From CAJXMH01 sp964001305 (lineage in GTDB: Bacteria; Bacteroidota; Bacteroidia; Flavobacteriales_E; Vicingaceae), in NCBI GenBank assembly GCA_964001305.1, contig CAXFAI010000024.1:1-64000 (forward strand): a DNA stretch of 64,000 nucleotides, given 5' to 3'. Under the pieces are notes generated by a model. It had not been told where the DNA came from and ran no database searches. It worked only from the letters and a program-made list of their open reading frames with translations. Shown here one piece after another: positions 25,484 to 35,300 of this stretch; within the stretch, counting starts at the first letter, position 1; the number at the start of each line of letters is the position of its first letter. The position numbers and the translations under genes are program-made.

Positions 25484-26407
25484 TTAGGAAAGCAAGGTAT
25501 TTGTTTTTGAAACAGCAGCTGCACTTTCTTTTAATTTAGATTGTTCAGCATCTGATAATTCAATCTTTACAATTTGTTCAATGCCATTTTTACCAATTAT
25601 ACAAGGTACTCCAATTGAAATATCATTCAATCCGTATTCTCCATCAAGGAATGCAGAACATGGGAACATTTTCTTTGAATCTGTTGCAATGGCATGCACC
25701 ATTGCTGAAACAGCTGCACCAGGTGCATACCATGCACTAGTTCCTAGCATTCCGGTTAAGGTAGCACCACCAACCATGGTAGCTTTTGCTACTTCATCTA
25801 ATCTTTCTTCCGTTAAGAACTCAGAAACACGAACGCTGTTTCTAGTTGCTAAACTTGTTAAAGGAATCATTCCTGTATCAGAGTGACCACCTATTACCAT
25901 TCCACTCACATCAGATTGCGGGCAATCCAAGGCTTCTGCAAGTCTATACTTAAATCTTGCACTGTCTAAAGCTCCTCCCATTCCAATAATTCTATTTTTT
26001 GGAAGTCCTGTTACTTTATGAGCCAAATAGGTCATTGTATCCATTGGGTTAGAAACTACTATAATAATCACATCAGGAGAATGTTTCACCAAATTTTCTG
26101 AAACTGTTTTTACTATTCCTGCATTGATTCCAATTAACTCTTCTCTAGTCATTCCTGGTTTACGAGGAATACCAGATGTAATTACAGCTACGTCGCTTCC
26201 TGCAGTTTTCTCATAATCGTTTGTACTTCCTGTAATCTTTGTGTCAAAACCCAACAAAGATGAAGTTTGCATTAAATCCATCGCCTTTCCTTCAGCAAAG
26301 TTTTCTTTAATGTCTACAATTACTACTTCTGAAGCAAAGTTCTTGATTGCAATATATTCTGCGCAACTTGCTCCTACTGCACCTGCGCCAACGACTGTAA
26401 CTTTCAT
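25484..26407 (-). CDS. mdh: Malate dehydrogenase (LDH-like type)
   Basis: NAD-dependent oxidation of malate to oxaloacetate in the TCA cycle. The 307 residues open with the Rossmann loop VVGAGAVGASCAEYI. IVVSNPMDTMTYLAHKV is at about 118-135, GMGGALDSARFKYRLAE at about 143-160 (substrate Arg), and the active-site VIGGHSDTGMIPL (catalytic His) at about 170-183. These make it the LDH-like MDH found in Bacteroidota and alpha-proteobacteria. Monocistronic, with a -7 element upstream and a shared terminator. Confidence 0.96.
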   Translation of the reverse strand: MKVTVVGAGAVGASCAEYIAIKNFASEVVIVDIKENFAEGKAMDLMQTSSLLGFDTKITGSTNDYEKTAGSDVAVITSGIPRKPGMTREELIGINAGIVKTVSENLVKHSPDVIIIVVSNPMDTMTYLAHKVTGLPKNRIIGMGGALDSARFKYRLAEALDCPQSDVSGMVIGGHSDTGMIPLTSLATRNSVRVSEFLTEERLDEVAKATMVGGATLTGMLGTSAWYAPGAAVSAMVHAIATDSKKMFPCSAFLDGEYGLNDISIGVPCIIGKNGIEQIVKIELSDAEQSKLKESAAAVSKTNTLLS

Positions 26408-26434
26408 TTATATATGTTTTTGTTATTAAGCGCA

Positions 26435-26442
26435 CAAAGGTA
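26435..26442 (-). promoter_or_regulatory. -7 element (TACCTTTG) of mdh
   Basis: TACCTTTG on the minus strand matches TAnnTTTG, 27 bases before the mdh start. The -33 region is AT-rich without a clear TTTG. Confidence 0.55.
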
Positions 26443-26588
26443 AATATAGGCTAAGTAAATATGAAAAATTTAGGCCTTTAAAGTTCATATTATCATTCTT
26501 AATTTACCTTCCAACAATCAATTTAAACTTTATTTTATCGCTAAGGCAACCAATCACTAAATTAGCGTCTATTATCAACAAAGCCTTA

Positions 26589-27170
26589 ATGGATTTAACT
26601 GACAAAGAAGTTGTAAGACAAGTGGTAAACGCTTGTGCAAAGGGAGATAGGGGCATGCAGCAAGAACTGTACAAACAAATGTATAGTTCTATGATGGCAG
26701 TTTGTTACCGTTATGCAGGAAGACCTGAAGATGCTAAAGATATTTTTCAGGAAGGATTTATAAAGGTTTTTGAAAAAATTGATCGTTTCAATTTTAAGGG
26801 TTCTTTACAAGGCTGGATAAGAAGGATTATGGTAAATCATGCGATTGATCATTATCGAAAAAATAAAAAAAAGTATGCTTTTAGTGAATCTCTAGTTGAA
26901 GCTGAAAAAATAGCAAATGAAGATAATGAAGATAATTGGTCAAGTGAATTCGATGGCAATACCTTATTGAATTGTGTTCAACAATTGAGTCCAACGTACA
27001 GGACTGTTTTTAGCATGTATGTTCTAGACGGGTATACACATGCAGAAATATCAGAAGAGCTTTCTATAAGTGAAGGAACTTCTAAATCCAACTTAGCTAA
27101 GGCCAAAAGAAATCTTAGAAAAATGATTCAAGAATTAAGAAATAATGAAGAAGCACAAATTAACATCTGA
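26589..27170 (+). CDS. ECF-type RNA polymerase sigma factor
   Basis: A 193-residue group 4 sigma factor. Region 2 is clear: DAKDIFQEGFIKVFEKIDRF (2.2, core RNA polymerase contact) and LQGWIRRIMVNHAIDHYRK (2.3-2.4, -10 recognition). Region 4 reads LSPTYRTVFSMYVLDGYTHAEISEELSISEGTSKSNLAKAKRNL, with the helix-turn-helix for the -35 box. Region 3 is absent, as in all ECF factors. It overlaps the next gene by 26 bases, the usual layout of a sigma/anti-sigma pair. Its regulon cannot be seen; one partner's T9SS-type end suggests envelope or secretion stress (inference). Confidence 0.95.
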   Translation: MDLTDKEVVRQVVNACAKGDRGMQQELYKQMYSSMMAVCYRYAGRPEDAKDIFQEGFIKVFEKIDRFNFKGSLQGWIRRIMVNHAIDHYRKNKKKYAFSESLVEAEKIANEDNEDNWSSEFDGNTLLNCVQQLSPTYRTVFSMYVLDGYTHAEISEELSISEGTSKSNLAKAKRNLRKMIQELRNNEEAQINI

Positions 27171-28428
27171 AGAACAGGCGCTTAAGACTAAAATTGAGCA
27201 AGCAAGTTTCGATTATCAAGAAGCTGATTGGCATAATTTAGAGTCGAAGTTAGCTCCTAAAAAAGGGTTCTGGTCATCTTCTAAAATCCTAGTTGCAGGC
27301 CTTGTTGTTACTGCTATTGGAACTACTCTTTGGTTAAATAAAGAAAACTTAAATGATAGGTTGCAACAAACAAACAATGTTTCTGTAGAGTTAAAACCAG
27401 CTGAATTGGATAACCAATTCAATGATTCGCAAGAGTCAATTGAAAAAACAACTGAGAACAGTAAAACATCGATTAGTCCCATTGAAAGCGAAACACTTCA
27501 TACCAAAAAGTCAACTGAATCAAATACAAATAAGCAGGCTCTAAAACCTACAGCTGCTCAAGAACAGAATCAATCTAATAAGGACTTAGCTCAAATTGAT
27601 AAAAAATCGACATCGTCTGAAAAAAGCACCAATTCATTCGATGAAGAATTGGAAGTTGATTTTATATTCGATGGTAAAAATTGCGTTGGCGAGCAGGTAA
27701 CTGTTCGAGTTGACGAACAAACCATACTTAGTCATGTAGATAACTATGAATGGTTTTTAAACGGGGAACAAATTAAAAGTGATCGAATTCAGATTCATCT
27801 TGAGGCAGATGTTAACTACAAACTGCTCTTAAAAGCTTATAGCGAAAACAAATCGCCCTTAATATTTGACACTTCTTTTAAAGCTAATCCGCTTCCGAAA
27901 AGCGATTTTGAATACGAAGATTTAAACGGATTCTTTGATGATTTAATTGCAAGTATGATTGCTACTAACGAAGAAGTTGAACAAACTTATATCTGGAAAT
28001 TCAATGAGGCTGAAATCGGTACAAAATCTTCATTAAAATATAAATTTAAGCAATCTGGTTCGTACCCGATTTCATTGACGGTTAAATCAAGTAAAAACTG
28101 TAGCAGCACAACCACCAAGTTTGTGGAAGTAAAAGAACAAATGAGTGAATTTATTAACGCATTCTCACCGAACAACGATGGCATGAATGACTTATTTATG
28201 CCTCAAGGTTTTGAAGAATTTGAAGGCAAGTTCAACTTAAGTATTTACGACTTGCAAGGCCAAATGGTCTATTCTACAGACTCAAAAGACGAACCTTGGA
28301 ATGGGACATTTGAAAATAAGGGTCGAAAAATGCCATTGGGCACCTACATTTGGGAAATAAAAATTTCGGATACTAAAAACAACTATCGTTCGTTTAAAGA
28401 TAAAGTCAAGATAGTGAGCTTCAATTAA
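27145..28428 (+). CDS. Membrane-anchored putative anti-sigma factor with PKD and T9SS type B-like C-terminal domain
   Basis: A 427-residue protein with no cleavable signal. Residues 1-43 are cytoplasmic and contain FDYQEADWHNLESKL, similar to the short N-terminal motif (acidic-x-W-x-x-L) of Flavobacteriia anti-sigma proteins. The single membrane helix is at about 44-64. A Lys/Ser/Thr/Gln-rich spacer follows to 165, then one or two PKD-like units to about 335, the last ending SYPISLTVKSSKNCSSTTTKFVEV. Residues 336-427 are a gliding-motility-associated/T9SS type B domain (FINAFSPNNDGMNDLFMPQG, LSIYDLQGQMVYST, WNGTFENKG, PLGTYIWEIKIS). The 26-base overlap with the sigma gene supports a sigma/anti-sigma pairing. 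Signal sensed is unknown. Confidence 0.78.
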   Translation: MKKHKLTSEEQALKTKIEQASFDYQEADWHNLESKLAPKKGFWSSSKILVAGLVVTAIGTTLWLNKENLNDRLQQTNNVSVELKPAELDNQFNDSQESIEKTTENSKTSISPIESETLHTKKSTESNTNKQALKPTAAQEQNQSNKDLAQIDKKSTSSEKSTNSFDEELEVDFIFDGKNCVGEQVTVRVDEQTILSHVDNYEWFLNGEQIKSDRIQIHLEADVNYKLLLKAYSENKSPLIFDTSFKANPLPKSDFEYEDLNGFFDDLIASMIATNEEVEQTYIWKFNEAEIGTKSSLKYKFKQSGSYPISLTVKSSKNCSSTTTKFVEVKEQMSEFINAFSPNNDGMNDLFMPQGFEEFEGKFNLSIYDLQGQMVYSTDSKDEPWNGTFENKGRKMPLGTYIWEIKISDTKNNYRSFKDKVKIVSFN

Positions 28429-28469
28429 GTATTGTCTGGTTAGTTAGTTTTTCATTAAGTGAAGCAAAA

Positions 28470-28508
28470 AAAGGGCTGCAAATATTTGCAGCCCTTTCTA
28501 TTTTTTTC
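28470..28508. terminator. Bidirectional terminator between anti-sigma gene and gyrB
   Basis: AAAGGGCTGCAAA/TTTGCAGCCCTTT with loop TA, then CTATTTTTTT on the plus strand; A-rich on the other side. It serves the plus-strand gene ending at 28428 and gyrB ending at 28521. Confidence 0.92.
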
Positions 28509-28520
28509 ATGGAATAAACG

Positions 28521-30485
28521 CTAAACGTCTACTTTAGCATACTTGGCATTTCGCTCAATAAATTCACGTCTCGGTGGTACCTCATCTCCCATAAGCATTG
28601 AGAATGTACGATCTGCCTCAGCGGCACTATCAATAGTTATTTGGCGCAAAGTTCTTTTCGCCGGATCCATTGTTGTTGTCCACAATTGCTCTGCGTTCAT
28701 TTCTCCAAGACCTTTGTATCTCTGAACAGAAACACTAGACTCTTTACCTGCTCCTTTCATTTCAGCAATTGCCTTGTCTCTATCTTCATCACTCCAACAA
28801 TATTGATGACTATTACCCTTTTTCACCAAGTATAAAGGAGGTGTAGCTATATAAATATGTCCTCCTTCTACCAATTCTTTCATGTGTCGGAAGAAGAAAG
28901 TTAGAATAAGTGTTTCAATATGGCTACCATCTACGTCGGCATCACACATGATAATCACCTTATGATATCTCAATTTAGAAGTATCTAATGCTCGTTCATC
29001 TTCTTCGGTACCTAATTTTACTCCCAGTGCAGTATAGATATTCTTAATCTCTTCATTTTCAAAGATTTTGTGCTGCATGGCTTTTTCAACATTCAAAATC
29101 TTTCCTCGAAGTGGCATAATCGCTTGAAATTTCCGATCTCGCCCTTGTTTTGCTGTCCCGCCTGCAGAATCTCCCTCAACCAAATAAATCTCGCATTGTG
29201 CGGCATCTTTCTCTGAGCAATCTGAAAGTTTTCCAGGTAATCCACTTCCACTCATAACGTTTTTACGTTGCACCATTTCACGTGCCTTGCGAGCAGCATG
29301 ACGAGCTTGTGCAGCAATAATCACCTTTTGAACGATTGTTTTCGCTTCTTTGGGATGCTCCTCTAAATAATTGGTTAGCATTTCTCCAACCGCTTGATCA
29401 ACAGCGCCTATTACATCTTTATTACCAAGCTTAGTTTTCGTTTGTCCCTCAAACTGTGGTTCTGCTACTTTTACTGATATTACAGCAGTTAAGCCTTCTC
29501 TAAAATCATCACCACTAATGTCAAACTTCAACTTAGAAAGCATTCCTGACTCATCCGCATACTTTTTTAACGTACGAGTCAAACCTCTTCTAAAACCTGC
29601 AAGATGAGTTCCACCTTCATGTGTATTAATGTTATTTACATAAGAATGCAGATTTTCCGCATAAGAAGTATTGTATGTCATCGCAACTTCTACAGGAATA
29701 TCATTTTTCTCTCCATCCATGTAAATTACATCTGGAATTAAACTCTCTCTGGTTTCATCTAAGAAAGAAACAAATTCGCTTAATCCATTTTCAGAGAAAA
29801 ACTCCTCCGAAATAAAATCTCCATTATCATCTGTGTGTCTCTTATCTGTAATACTTAAACGAATTCCCTTATTCAGAAATGCAAGCTCTCTAAGCCTGGT
29901 TGCAAGGGTTTCGTAATTGTAAACTGTAGATTCGAAAATGCTTGCATCGGGCCAAAAAGTCACTTTCGTTCCTGTCTTTTCCGTTTTTCCCTTCTCTTCT
30001 ACTCCTGTTACCGGAACACCAATATTATATTCCTGCTCATAAATTTGACCTTTACGGTGTACTTCAGCTTTTAATGTAGTAGAAAGTGCATTCACACAAC
30101 TTACTCCTACACCATGTAGACCTCCAGATACTTTGTATGTGTCTTTATCAAATTTACCACCGGCATGAAGAACAGTCATTACTACTTCTAATGCCGACTT
30201 TCCTTCTTTCTCATGAAAATCAACTGGAATACCTCTACCATTATCATTTACTGTAATGGAGTTATCTTCATTAATATAGACTTCAATGTTATCGCAATAA
30301 CCTGCTAATGCTTCATCAATAGAGTTATCAACTACCTCATAAACAAGGTGATGAAGCCCTCTAATTCCAACATCTCCAATATACATTGCAGGTCTTTTCC
30401 GAACCGCTTCTAATCCTTCTAGTACTTGAATATTGGATGCTGAATAATCTTTTTTCTGTTCTACATTTTCTGCTTGATCGCTCAT
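28521..30485 (-). CDS. gyrB: DNA gyrase subunit B
   Basis: ATPase subunit of gyrase, which adds negative supercoils with GyrA. In 654 residues: GHKL ATPase domain with VVDNSIDEALAGYC, NDNGRGIPVDFH and GGLHGVGVSCVNALS; transducer domain; and TOPRIM domain with EIYLVEGDSAGGTAKQGRDR, MPLRGKILNVEKA and MCDADVDGSHI. The C-terminal tail has QRYKGLGEMNAEQLWTTTMDP. The length is normal for the non-enterobacterial form, without the 170-residue insert. TAKQGR rather than other variants supports GyrB over ParE. Monocistronic. Confidence 0.97.
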   Translation of the reverse strand: MSDQAENVEQKKDYSASNIQVLEGLEAVRKRPAMYIGDVGIRGLHHLVYEVVDNSIDEALAGYCDNIEVYINEDNSITVNDNGRGIPVDFHEKEGKSALEVVMTVLHAGGKFDKDTYKVSGGLHGVGVSCVNALSTTLKAEVHRKGQIYEQEYNIGVPVTGVEEKGKTEKTGTKVTFWPDASIFESTVYNYETLATRLRELAFLNKGIRLSITDKRHTDDNGDFISEEFFSENGLSEFVSFLDETRESLIPDVIYMDGEKNDIPVEVAMTYNTSYAENLHSYVNNINTHEGGTHLAGFRRGLTRTLKKYADESGMLSKLKFDISGDDFREGLTAVISVKVAEPQFEGQTKTKLGNKDVIGAVDQAVGEMLTNYLEEHPKEAKTIVQKVIIAAQARHAARKAREMVQRKNVMSGSGLPGKLSDCSEKDAAQCEIYLVEGDSAGGTAKQGRDRKFQAIMPLRGKILNVEKAMQHKIFENEEIKNIYTALGVKLGTEEDERALDTSKLRYHKVIIMCDADVDGSHIETLILTFFFRHMKELVEGGHIYIATPPLYLVKKGNSHQYCWSDEDRDKAIAEMKGAGKESSVSVQRYKGLGEMNAEQLWTTTMDPAKRTLRQITIDSAAEADRTFSMLMGDEVPPRREFIERNAKYAKVDV

Positions 30486-30515
30486 GTTAATTCTCTCTTA
30501 AATTATGATCTAAAA

Positions 30516-30523
30516 CAAAGATA
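30516..30523 (-). promoter_or_regulatory. -7 element (TATCTTTG) of gyrB
   Basis: TATCTTTG on the minus strand, 30 bases before the gyrB ATG. The nearest TTTG upstream is 25 bases away, longer than usual. Confidence 0.5.
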
Positions 30524-30623
30524 ATTAATAGGTATGCCTAGCTTTCTCCAAAAGACTGAAAATACAAGGGTTTTATCAACATTTAATTAACAAAATGAGA
30601 TAAAAATCGCCCTTTTAATCAGG

Positions 30624-32309
30624 CTAAAATGAATAAGTTAAACCTCCCCAAAAATTGAAACCTTGGAGCGGGTAGTCTTGGTATTTCTGATAATTGATTC
30701 CGAGCAAATTGTTAAACTGCAAGAAAGCCGATAGTTTTTTTGTATATCGGTACTCAAAGCTAAGATTAGCATCAAAAATTGGTGCTAACTCTTCTACAAA
30801 ATAGCTTCTATCAATAATATCTCCGGCTTGATTAACAGTTACCTCATTTACACCCTGTGCAAATTGTTTACCCCAATAAAACAAATCTACCTTTGCAATA
30901 ATCTTGTCTTTCAAGTTATATAAAGCACTTGTACTAACCTTTACTTCTGGTCTATGCCATGCTTCAGCAATTTGATCGGTTTCGAAGGCAAAATATTCTC
31001 CCAAAGCAAAAAGTCGAATCTTTTCATTCATTCGATATATCAACTCTCCTTTTATTTGCCATTCTTGTAAATCATCATAAATCAAATTAAACTCTTTGGC
31101 TAGAATTTGATTACCGAAAGAGGGTTTAATGTAAAAATGTGCATTTTCCGAATTAACTCGAGCTACAGATGTATTGAATGATATTTGCTTGCTTAAGGTT
31201 CCTCTTAAACCGGCATAGATGTTATACTTTTCATTTGTACTTAGCAGATTTAATTGCTCATTAACAAATGGGTTTTCTTGAGTAATCGAACGATAGTTGT
31301 TTCTCTTTACTTCCCCCTTTATCCCTGCATAAGGAATCAATATATCATCAATAACATCATATTTTACTTCGGCCAACGGATAAAAGTGAAAATTGGTTTC
31401 ATCAGTAACATTGGCATAAATACCAAGTCCTGCTTTAATCTTAAATCGCTGACCAGAAGTACTGATTTGCGGTTTTGCAGCAAAAATTCCACTTTCTTGA
31501 CCAAGTTCATACTTGCTATAATCAGCTATCAAATCAAGTTCATACAAATCTGTATCAACAATCTGGCTCAAATTTCCATTAGCCAAAATTTGTAATTCAG
31601 AAGCAGAAGAAGCGTTTGTTAAGTGATTAAATTGAGCGCTAACATCATGTCGAATGTTGAATGAATCTTGCTTTGTGGTTACCAATCGGAATGCTCCACC
31701 AATCGAGCTATAAGTTTGATTCAAATTCTCTTCATTCAATTCTGAGAATGAAATCTGAGGTGTTTCATACAAGCCGTAATAATTGAAATCATGATGGTCA
31801 TAGTACAGCTTTCCTTCTAAAGTATTTGCTTTCCAAAATCGCTTTCCAAACACCTCAACATGAGCTTTGCTAAAACCACTTTTCTCATACTCATTCAATT
31901 CAGATTGATTAAGGTACTTCGCTTGGGCACCTATTGCATATTCTTTAGAGCGTTGGTTTGAATAATATACATCAGCAAATGGTATTAGGCTATTACCTAC
32001 TCCCACCTTTGCATATCCATTATACAACTTAACTAATGGCTCTCCTTTAATTCTTGCAGCACTAATTTTTTCAGGAGTAAAAGAAACATGTTGAGGCTTG
32101 TGAATAAACCGATACTCTAAGTCTGTATTAATTTTAAAAGTGTCGTTTATCTCTGGGTTAAACGAAATTTTATCTACATCAATTAAAAGGGGCTTGTATT
32201 CCTTAACAACTTTAAATGTATCACTCTTCAAATTAGTCTGAGCTTTCAGTCCAAATCCGCAAATAATAGATAATAGCAAGAAGCAATATTTAGCACTATT
32301 CTTCATCAT
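30624..32309 (-). CDS. Outer-membrane beta-barrel protein paired with TPR protein
   Basis: A 561-residue exported protein. Signal peptide to about residue 23 (FGLKAQ). A short periplasmic start (KVVKEYKPLLIDVDKISFNPEI) resembles the plug-less N-terminus of TonB-receptor-like porins of Bacteroidota. From about residue 85 the chain alternates as amphipathic strands (AKVGVGNSLIPFADVYYSNQ, LEGKLYYDHHDFNYYGLYE), ending in a typical outer-membrane strand FNFWGGLTYSF with terminal Phe. It overlaps the upstream TPR gene by 14 bases, implying that the two products act together. No TonB box or plug domain is seen. Transported substrate unknown. Confidence 0.75.
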   Translation of the reverse strand: MMKNSAKYCFLLLSIICGFGLKAQTNLKSDTFKVVKEYKPLLIDVDKISFNPEINDTFKINTDLEYRFIHKPQHVSFTPEKISAARIKGEPLVKLYNGYAKVGVGNSLIPFADVYYSNQRSKEYAIGAQAKYLNQSELNEYEKSGFSKAHVEVFGKRFWKANTLEGKLYYDHHDFNYYGLYETPQISFSELNEENLNQTYSSIGGAFRLVTTKQDSFNIRHDVSAQFNHLTNASSASELQILANGNLSQIVDTDLYELDLIADYSKYELGQESGIFAAKPQISTSGQRFKIKAGLGIYANVTDETNFHFYPLAEVKYDVIDDILIPYAGIKGEVKRNNYRSITQENPFVNEQLNLLSTNEKYNIYAGLRGTLSKQISFNTSVARVNSENAHFYIKPSFGNQILAKEFNLIYDDLQEWQIKGELIYRMNEKIRLFALGEYFAFETDQIAEAWHRPEVKVSTSALYNLKDKIIAKVDLFYWGKQFAQGVNEVTVNQAGDIIDRSYFVEELAPIFDANLSFEYRYTKKLSAFLQFNNLLGINYQKYQDYPLQGFNFWGGLTYSF

Positions 32310-35300
32310 TTGCCTCCTTTACTGTTTTAACAGATGTTGTATCACTTTCAAACAACTTAGAATTCTCTTCTTCATTATTGTTTAGCTCTATTTCAATTAT
32401 CTCTTCTTCTTCTATTTGTTTCTTCTCTGAATCATTAAGTATTCTCAACTTCTCTTTTGCAATACTCAAAAGCTCCTCGTCTTCTGCGTTATCAATCACA
32501 CTTTGAAAAGTAACTCTAGCATTGTATGCATCTCCTTTAGCAATAAAGTTGTCCGCCAACAAAATAAATCCCTTTGCAATCCAATATGGAAAAGATGGAA
32601 CTTGATCAACAAGCAAGTAAATCATTGAATCACTTTCCGCATAATTCCCTTTTAAATAATGCATTTGTGCTAGCATATACTTGGCTTCTGCTCCAAATTT
32701 GGTCTTTGCACTTGATAAAGTGTCCAGATAAAATTCTGATTGCTGATAATTCTCCTGCTCAAAATATGTTTTAGCCAGAGTAAGTTGAGCCTTCTGCCAC
32801 AAATCGGTTGGAAGCAAGCTCCCATCAAGCATCGTTTTGGCATATTCTGAAGCTGATTTGTAATCTTCTTTTTCAAAATATATTTCCATAAGAGCAATTC
32901 GAGCTTGATTCTGATTGGTTGTTCTTACCGCTGTAGAAAGTAACTCTTTATATAATACGGCTGCACTATCTAGGTAATCCATAGATCGGTAAATTCGTGC
33001 TAATTCAACCAAAGCTTTCTCTGTAAATTTATTTGCAGGCTTGTCTAGTACAAATTCAAAATCGCTAGCAGCTTCTTGATCAAAACCTGCTGCAGCTTCA
33101 CAGCTACCTCTATAAAAGTGTGCATTCAAGCTAAACACACCTTCGGGATAACGCTTTAGATAATTGGTAAAGTCTCGCGTTGCCTTTTCACAATTCCCTT
33201 CCAAATAATTATTTTCTGCTATAACATAGGCTGTTGAATCAAGTTTTGCTTTTGAAATATTTGCAAACGGAACGCCATTTATATAATCTTCAAATGCTTC
33301 AGCATCGCCTTTATCAATATAGATTTTACGAATTTTTTCAAGTGCTGCTGATGCATGAGATGAGTTACCATAATTCTTCACTACTGTGTTAAAGGCGTTT
33401 AAAGCAAGATCATCTGCCCTTTGGTTATAATGAATTAAACCAACCTTAAGGTGGGCTTCAGCTAGATAGTTACTTTTTGGAAAATCATTGATTAACTGAT
33501 TATAATAGGCTAAGGCTTCTTGCTCTTGCTTTAACAATAAGTAAGTTTTCCCTAATTCAAAAAGAGCATCATCTTTATAGACTGATTGCTCATTAGTCTT
33601 CACCAGTTTCTTCAACAATTGAGCTTTATTCTGATAATTAGCTTGAACTCCATATGAAATAGCTGATTGTAACAAGGCATAATCTTTATCCTTTATACCA
33701 ATTTTTTCAGCTTCAGCATAGGCTTCAATTGCTTTATTATATTGTTTTTGAATAAAGTAACTATCTCCAATTCTCAAATAGGCATCATTAATCAATCCTT
33801 TGTCTTTGGCATTTGCATTCTCTATGTATTCATTTAACCAAAAGATGGTTGATTTATAGGATCGCTTCTCATAGTACACATAGCCTAAATGATAATACCC
33901 TTTGCTGTAGTAATCCAAAGACCTAGCTCCTGAACTTGCTAAAAAGTCAGAAAAGTAATTTGCGGCATTGTCATAATCTCCTAATCTATAAAAAGCCTCT
34001 GCCATCCAAAATTGAGCTCCTGCTCTAATCTTAGGTTCATAATTGTGATTCAGTGAAATTTGAAATTTTTCAACTGCCTCTAAATAATTTTGTTCATTAA
34101 ACAACTCAACTCCTCTGTAATAAGCCACTCTCTGCTTGGCTTGCAACAGTTCAATATCCTTGCTATTTATTCGATTCAATGACTTGAGCGCCTCTTCATA
34201 ATTCTTAGTAGTATAATACACCCCAATCATATATTCATAAGCATCCTTTATTTTATTTGAATTGGGATAGTTAGAAATAAACTCTTCAAATGCTAAAATG
34301 GCATCATCGTATGGATGATATGAAAGCTCATAGGCTAACTTGGCATAATTAAACAGCGCATCTTCTGTCAATTCATCATCAACATTTAGCTTGTAAGCAT
34401 TTCTAAAGGCCTGCTTAGCAGCTAATTTGTTCTTACTTTTTATACCACTTTCACCTATGTTATAATATGCCGATTGACTTAAGGTATCATTATCTCCAAT
34501 ACTCTTTTCGAGGAAACTCATTGCCTCTGAATATTGAGCTGTTTCAAAGTAGGCAATTCCTAGTTGATAATAATCAACTTCTACACCCGCCTTACGTTCT
34601 AAAAAAGCCGACAAATAAGGAATCGCTTCTTTATATTTTTTGGTTTTATAATATGAATCTCCAACTAACTTCCGAATCTCCAATTCTCGTTTAGGAGATT
34701 CGGATTCTAGAATTGCAGGAGCATAAGCAAGCAATTCATCGTACTTGCCTTGCATATAATAAAGTTGACTCAGGTAATAAGGCACCAAAGGACCAAATTG
34801 CGGTTCATTTTCGATCTTTTTAAAATGCACAACAGCGGTTTCATACTTGCCTTCAAAATAGGCAATATGGGCATAATAGTAGCGAGCGGCTGAAACATAT
34901 TCATTATCAGTATCCTTGATTTCATAAAAGCTACTTGCCGATTTGGTATATTCCTCTAATTGAAAATGAGCGTATCCTTTCTTAAAATAGTACTCTGCTC
35001 TTTCTTTCTCCGATAGATCAAGGGGATGTAATTTACCTAACCACTCTAATACTTCTTCATAATCCTTTTTTCGGAACATGTAATTAGCCAATTGAAAATA
35101 GGCCGAATTGATATGCACACTTTCCGGATGCTTTTCAATAAACTTTTTCAATAAAGCATTCGCATTGCTATGAAATAAATGAATTGCACATAAGGCTTGG
35201 TAATACTCTGCTTCAATTCGAACTTCTGAATGAACGTCTGAAATACTCTCAATCGTCTTTTCAAAATATGCCTGAGCCGGAGTAAATTTCTCTTTCTGAA

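Noticed and set aside
22883..28428. T9SS gene cluster (porK-porN, sov/sprA)
   Set aside because: Only cargo proteins and CTD-bearing proteins are present; none of the core machinery genes is recognisable in the window.
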